Both the position numbers and the translations under genes were made by a program. A stretch of 9,482 bases of DNA from Planctomycetota bacterium (GTDB taxonomy: Bacteria; Planctomycetota; Planctomycetia; Pirellulales; Thermoguttaceae), in contig DQVB01000438.1 in NCBI GenBank assembly GCA_015661985.1, positions 1 to 9,482 of the forward strand, given 5' to 3'. The notes under the pieces are model-generated. The model worked only from the letters and a program-made list of their open reading frames with translations, had not been told where the DNA came from and did not search any database. Shown one piece after another: positions 7,866 to 9,482 of the stretch (within the stretch, counting starts at the first letter, position 1; every line of letters begins with the position of its first letter).

Positions 7866-8047
7866 GTGGCCACCGTCCCACGACGTCCCTGGCCCGTGCC
7901 GACCGCCCCACCTTCACCCGGCGCACGCCTCGATCGACGGCAGCCTGATAGCCGAGAGCCCACCCTCAACCAGCACCCGGGCGAGCCGCGTCCGTGGTTC
8001 TGCGCCCCTACCCGGACCGACCCACACTACCAGAAACCCGCCGAAGA

Positions 8048-8067
8048 GGGAATCGGGATTGCCCTAC
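8048..8067 (-). repeat. REP-like GTAG hairpin (imperfect)
   Basis: On the minus strand GTAG (8067-8064) leads into GGCAATC and then GATTCCC. The pairing GATT/AATC plus CCC/GGG is interrupted by one bulged base and has a very tight loop. It lies 24 bp after the stop of the hypothetical gene, in the gap before glgA. The layout resembles the elements at 1693 and 8976 but is more degenerate. A terminator role for the hypothetical gene is possible. Confidence 0.35.
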
Positions 8068-8091
8068 TTAAGTTTGCCTTGTTTACTCAGA

Positions 8092-8754
8092 TTACGCAAA
8101 TTGATAAAGCCACGCATTCCCCTTCTTCCCCGCAGTCTGCACGGCCCCGATCTTTCGCAGGCAGTAGGCGATGCGCTGGGCCACCCATCGCTCGACCGAC
8201 AGACACTCGGCCAGGTGGCCCGTATGGAACGGCTCAGGAAGCCCGCGCGGGATGAGCCGACCGACGTCGGCGGCGGTCTGAAAGCGATGCACGCAGTGCA
8301 CGCGGATCAGCTTCTGGTCCTCGGTCACCTGGTCCCTCGCCCGCCATCGCCTCCGCCGGCCGTGGCCCGGATAGCGCCATTCTTCGATGTCCACCAGCGG
8401 CACGTCCAACCTGAGCCGGCGGTGGGGGAAGACGCGTATGAAATAGACCAGATCGTCGAACAGGTCCAGTAGCCGGCCTCGCTTGGGGCTCATCCGACGG
8501 CCGACGACCGGTCCGCCCCGGCTCCGGCGCTTGACCAGCAGTCGGCGAACCACGATTGGCTTGACCACCACCACCTGGTGGTCTTCGAGCAGCTCCTGCA
8601 CCTTGTGGCGGATGGCCGCCAGTGAGCCGTGCTGGATCTCCACCAGCCAATCGGCCGTGGCCACGTCAACACGGTACCTGCCCACCGGGACCTCGAAGCG
8701 CGACTCCTGGCCCCCATAGAGCGTCTTGAGTTGGCGGTGAAGCGTTGTTTCCAT
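8092..8754 (-). CDS. Hypothetical protein, possible nuclease-like fold plus winged helix
   Basis: This 220-residue protein has no function I can name, though its style matches hypothetical proteins I associate with planctomycetes. Near the N-terminus Glu21, Asp30 and the run LVEIQHGSLAAIRHK (37-51) give an E...D...E-x-Q pattern on predicted beta strands followed by a helix. This resembles a PD-(D/E)xK nuclease core with Gln in place of Lys. A basic patch follows (GHGRRRRWR, 130-138). The C-terminal part (about 165-220; GLPEPFHTGHLAE, then WVAQRIAYCLRKIGAV) looks like a winged-helix or helix-turn-helix domain, suggesting nucleic-acid contact. I chose ATG 8752-8754; the frame extends to 8937, but those residues are Pro/Gly/Arg-rich and look non-coding. 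The start has only a weak AAGG 11 nt upstream. It is separated from glgA by 239 bp and is probably an independent unit. Confidence 0.75.
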   Translation of the reverse strand: METTLHRQLKTLYGGQESRFEVPVGRYRVDVATADWLVEIQHGSLAAIRHKVQELLEDHQVVVVKPIVVRRLLVKRRSRGGPVVGRRMSPKRGRLLDLFDDLVYFIRVFPHRRLRLDVPLVDIEEWRYPGHGRRRRWRARDQVTEDQKLIRVHCVHRFQTAADVGRLIPRGLPEPFHTGHLAECLSVERWVAQRIAYCLRKIGAVQTAGKKGNAWLYQFA

Positions 8755-8975
8755 ACTCGCCGATGCCTTTGCTCGGCCCTGCGGGGGATGGTGATCAGGA
8801 CGACACGAGCACGCCGGGCCTGCATCCTTTTTCGGTCCGTCAGGTGACGCTGGTCCAGCACTTTGCGGCGGGGCCGGCGGGACCGGCGATGACGTCCTCC
8901 TCCTGCCTTGCCTCAGTGGCCCCGCCTGCAAGGGCATCCCGAGCCGAGGGCAACCGCAGGGTGAGCAAGAAAACC

Positions 8976-9000
8976 GTAGGGCAAGCGTCCTCGCTTGCCC
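8976..9000 (+). repeat. REP-like GTAG hairpin (perfect stem)
   Basis: GTAG at 8976-8979 leads into GGGCAAGCG (8979-8987), a TCCT loop, and the exact inverted copy CGCTTGCCC (8992-9000). The 9-bp perfect stem with a 4-nt loop and GTAG foot is the classical REP architecture. Its 3' arm is then duplicated downstream. Confidence 0.65.
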
Positions 9001-9024
9001 GGAACAGCTCGCTTGCCCGGAACA
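8990..9024 (+). repeat. 18-bp tandem duplication
   Basis: CTCGCTTGCCCGGAACA occurs at 8990-9006 and again, identically, at 9008-9024, giving an 18-bp period. The unit includes the 3' arm of the REP-like hairpin, so the 5' arm could pair with either copy. Confidence 0.75.
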
Positions 9025-9090
9025 TGAGGATACGTTTGTTCGAGCGGCCTGGGTGGTTCAATTGTAAGCGTTCACGGGGCAGCGGGACTC

Positions 9091-9106
9091 GTAGGGTGGC
9101 ACAAGC
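9091..9106 (+). repeat. Orphan GTAGGGTGGCAC motif
   Basis: GTAGGGTGGCACAAGC shares its GTAGGG start with the hairpin at 8976, but the matching GTGCCACC arm is not found downstream. It may be a truncated REP-like element. Confidence 0.35.
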
Positions 9107-9151
9107 AAACGGTCTCAGCGGCGGGCCTGCAGTGGCCGCAAAGAACTGATC

Positions 9152-9196
9152 CGGGGGCAAAATGGCGCAGCGGTAGATCGACTCCGTTTGCCCCCG
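9152..9196. repeat. 10-bp inverted repeat with 25-nt loop
   Basis: CGGGGGCAAA (9152-9161) and TTTGCCCCCG (9187-9196) are exact inverted copies. The loop contains TGGCGCAGCGGTAGA (9163-9177), which resembles a tRNA D-arm, but no anticodon arm or T-arm follows, so it is not an intact tRNA. It could be a structured RNA, a terminal repeat pair of a tiny element, or a tRNA-derived fragment. Confidence 0.5.
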
Positions 9197-9260
9197 CCCA
9201 CCGCCACGGGCGGCGACCTCGTCCCACCCCAACTCGGCGCTCACGGGGCGTCAACGGATA

Positions 9261-9482
9261 CTATTTCTGCAGCGTGGATCGGCTGATCTCGCCCTCTTGG
9301 TACCGATGCCAAATGATGAAAAGAGCTCATCAGAAAGCTTCAGCCGGCGCCTTGCCAATCCTGCTGCCCGAGTTGCCGCGATCGATCGTCGCCTGAAAGT
9401 CACGGCGCAGATGCGCCCAGCACAGCTGACGCTGATCGATCCACTCGTACGCCTTGTGCCGATCCGATGTGGCCACCTGCGC
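9261..9482 (-). pseudogene. IS66-family transposase remnant (partial, broken)
   Basis: Read on the minus strand from the window edge, the frame gives TSDRHKAYEW and then RQLCWAHLRRDFQATIDRG, a hallmark of the IS66 DDE transposase core. After KAPAEAF come two consecutive stops (TGA at 9332-9330 and TGA at 9329-9327). The same frame then continues with recognisable family sequence, WHRYQEGEISRSTLQK, until a TAG at 9263-9261. The usual C-terminal part of about 100 or more residues is missing between here and the gene-poor region. The gene is thus broken by at least two nonsense codons and a 3' loss; its upstream part is outside the window. It marks a past insertion next to the hypothetical gene. 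The family call is good; activity is not possible from this copy. Confidence 0.75.

Larger units (their letters stand above)
8755..9260. other. Gene-poor repeat-rich intergenic region
   Basis: This 506-bp stretch shows no credible gene; the short frames on both strands are rich in Arg, Pro and Gly and match nothing I know. It holds a REP-like hairpin (8976-9000), an 18-bp tandem duplication (8990-9024), an orphan GTAGGGTGGCAC motif (9091-9102), a near-repeated 13-mer (9068-9080 and 9237-9249), and a 10-bp inverted repeat (9152-9196). It looks like a graveyard of small mobile sequences beside the decayed transposase. Confidence 0.6.

Noticed and set aside
8755..8937. N-terminal extension of the hypothetical protein to the ATG at 8937
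   Set aside because: The extra 61 residues are Pro/Gly/Arg-rich and unlike the folded body; METTLHRQLK is a natural start.
8990..9024. CRISPR array
   Set aside because: Only two copies with a 1-bp separation; there are no spacers.

Overview
The window is GC-rich with long coding frames and reads like a chromosome segment of a planctomycete (Pirellulales or a relative). This is an inference. It rests on the TPR/diheme cytochrome c type, a hypothetical protein whose style I associate with that phylum, and the glgA/GH57/galT grouping. No rRNA or other marker gene is present to prove it.

Layout. Bases 1-1665 (+) hold the 3' part of a protein with TPR repeats followed by two cytochrome c haem sites; its start lies outside the window. 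A convergent intergenic stretch (1666-1967) carries a GTAG-plus-hairpin element. From 8754 down to 1968 every gene is on the minus strand. In transcription order they are: a 220-residue hypothetical protein (8754-8092); glycogen synthase glgA (7852-6365); a GH57-family protein that has lost its catalytic middle (6238-5501); a GalT-family nucleotidyltransferase (5364-4324); and a full-length GH57 4-alpha-glucanotransferase/alpha-amylase (4136-1968). Gaps of 126-187 bp separate the last four. They may form an operon, but the gaps leave room for internal promoters or processing sites. The far end (8755-9482) is gene-poor. It contains REP-like hairpins, a tandem duplication, a long inverted repeat and the decayed C-terminal part of an IS66-family transposase.

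How the genes fit together. GlgA extends alpha-1,4-glucan from a sugar nucleotide. The GH57 glucanotransferase/amylase can rearrange or trim that glucan. The GalT-family enzyme may interconvert glucose-1-phosphate and a nucleotide sugar, possibly ADP-glucose rather than UDP-galactose. Together they form a glycogen storage and turnover module. The second GH57 protein keeps the family's first conserved motif and its C-terminal beta domain in one unbroken frame but lacks the catalytic core.

Most notable observations: (i) the cleanly internally deleted GH57 gene; (ii) intergenic hairpins preceded by GTAG, the hallmark of REP elements mobilised by RAYT transposases; (iii) a hypothetical protein with a nuclease-like D...E-x-Q signature. 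I see no convincing defence system, CRISPR array, prophage or intact mobile element.
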